Source of the DNA: Novosphingobium piscinae
Lineage (GTDB): Bacteria; Pseudomonadota; Alphaproteobacteria; Sphingomonadales; Sphingomonadaceae
Assembly: GCF_014230355.1 (NCBI RefSeq)
Contig: NZ_JACLAX010000020.1
Span: 1-50,330, forward strand
Direction: 5' to 3'
Length of the DNA stretch: 50,330 nucleotides
The notes below the pieces were generated by a model. It searched no databases. It saw only the letters and a list, made by a program, of their open reading frames with translations, and had not been told where the DNA came from. Positions 49,915 to 50,330 of the stretch are shown one piece after another. Position 1 is the first letter of the stretch; each line of letters begins with the position of its first letter. Both the position numbers and the translations under genes were made by a program.

Positions 49915-49931
49915 ACGGCCTCCAGCCTCTT

Positions 49932-49967
49932 CCGGCCCGGTCCGCCCTCTGTGGCGGGCCGGGCCGG
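49932..49967. terminator. Bidirectional terminator hairpin (second of two)
   Basis: CCGGCCCGGTCCGCC pairs with GGCGGGCCGGGCCGG (15 bp with one G-T wobble) around CTCTGT. It lies between the convergent secreted-protein and cystatin-like genes and probably stops both. Confidence 0.7.
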
Positions 49968-49995
49968 ATTGCGTTCGGTGAAGGTCTGAAGGGGC

Positions 49996-50330
49996 TCAGG
50001 ACAGGGTGCGCACCGCCTCGGTGATCTGCAGGCTGCGGTCGAGCCGCTGCCAGACCATGACCCGCCAGACCGACCCGTCGCGCAGCTTCAGCAGCAGCCG
50101 GTAATGGCTGCCCGCCACCACCTGGCGCTCGGCCATGAGCAGCCGGGCGCGGGCGTGGCGCGCCGGGGTAAGATGGGCCACCGCGGCCTTGACCACAGGG
50201 CCCAGTTCCGGGGCACCGCGGCGCACCGGGCTGAAGCCGCCGACCAGCGGCGCGGCGGGCACCGGCGCGGCAGCGGGCGGGGGAGCGGGCACGGGTGCCG
50301 GCGGCGGGGCGACCGGCCCCGGCAGGGCGG
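49996..50330 (-). CDS. Cystatin-like protein (partial; N-terminus beyond window)
   Basis: The C-terminal domain shows the layout of cystatin cysteine-protease inhibitors: GGFSPV near the start, the QVVAG motif (RQVVAGSHYRLLLKL) and a Trp hairpin (RVMVWQRLD). A Pro/Ala-rich stretch precedes it and stays open to the right edge, so a signal peptide is probably lost beyond the window. A GTG at 50292 could be a start but sits inside the Pro-rich linker. Inhibition of papain-like proteases is the family function; its target here is unknown. Confidence 0.6.
   Translation of the reverse strand, partial: ALPGPVAPPPAPVPAPPPAAAPVPAAPLVGGFSPVRRGAPELGPVVKAAVAHLTPARHARARLLMAERQVVAGSHYRLLLKLRDGSVWRVMVWQRLDRSLQITEAVRTLS

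Noticed and set aside
1..50330. CRISPR arrays, tRNA or rRNA genes, insertion sequences or prophage genes
   Set aside because: No regularly spaced repeats, tRNA-like folds with recognisable arms, transposase motifs or phage proteins were seen.

Overview
This window comes from a high-GC proteobacterium, most likely an alphaproteobacterium of the Sphingomonadales. The placement is an inference from overall base composition, gene style, CheB/CheD/STAS chemotaxis genes, a plcP-agt type lipid-remodelling pair, and general resemblance of the proteins. No rRNA or marker gene is present to confirm it. About 39 kb of the 50 kb is one nearly continuous flagellar and chemotaxis island. The last 10 kb holds ordinary metabolic, regulatory and envelope genes.

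Layout. (1) 1-3304, minus strand: a lytic transglycosylase running off the left edge, then flgN, flgM, flgA and a compact MotB-like/MotA-like pair. (2) 3513-13245, plus strand: flgBCDEFGHIJKL, followed by the main stator genes motA and motB. (3) 13343-22556: an alkyltransferase-like gene, a first cheB on the minus strand, then STAS-cheA-cheR-cheB-cheD-cheY-cheW and a small helical ORF, then a basic Ala/Pro/Arg-rich protein of unknown function. (4) 22727-23539, minus strand: flagellin fliC. (5) 23804-39791, plus strand: a sigma-54 activator, fliEFGHIJKLMNOPQR, flhB, fliD, fliS and a LuxR-type regulator. (6) 39833-50330: a hypothetical gene, an aminotransferase, a LacI regulator, a plcP-like phosphoesterase with its glycosyltransferase, a PilZ protein, a K+ channel, a PhnA-like protein, a DUF1570-like TPR protein, a SnoaL-like protein, a small secreted protein and a cystatin-like protein cut by the right edge.

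How it works together. The set encodes the rod, rings, hook, junction, cap, filament, C-ring, most of the export apparatus, two stator-type gene pairs and a chemotaxis pathway. flhA, fliA (sigma-28), rpoN, flhF/flhG and receptor genes are not in the window and must lie elsewhere if the system works. Three near-perfect sigma-54 sites (upstream of the transglycosylase, flgA and flgB) fit the sigma-54 activator encoded at 23804-25105. The hexamer CGGCAA/TTGCCG recurs at flgB, flgM and five times upstream of fliC, and is a candidate activator site. FlgM points to a sigma-28 layer as well.

The most unusual points are: a second MotA/MotB-like pair with no proper peptidoglycan-binding domain; a CheB lacking its catalytic His; a small ORF after cheW with a CheZ-like D-x-x-x-Q helix; a FliM without the CheY-binding N-terminal peptide; a FlgH without a lipobox Cys; the CGGCAA array at fliC; a possible Pho box before the plcP-agt pair; and an RBS-sequestering hairpin before the K+ channel gene.
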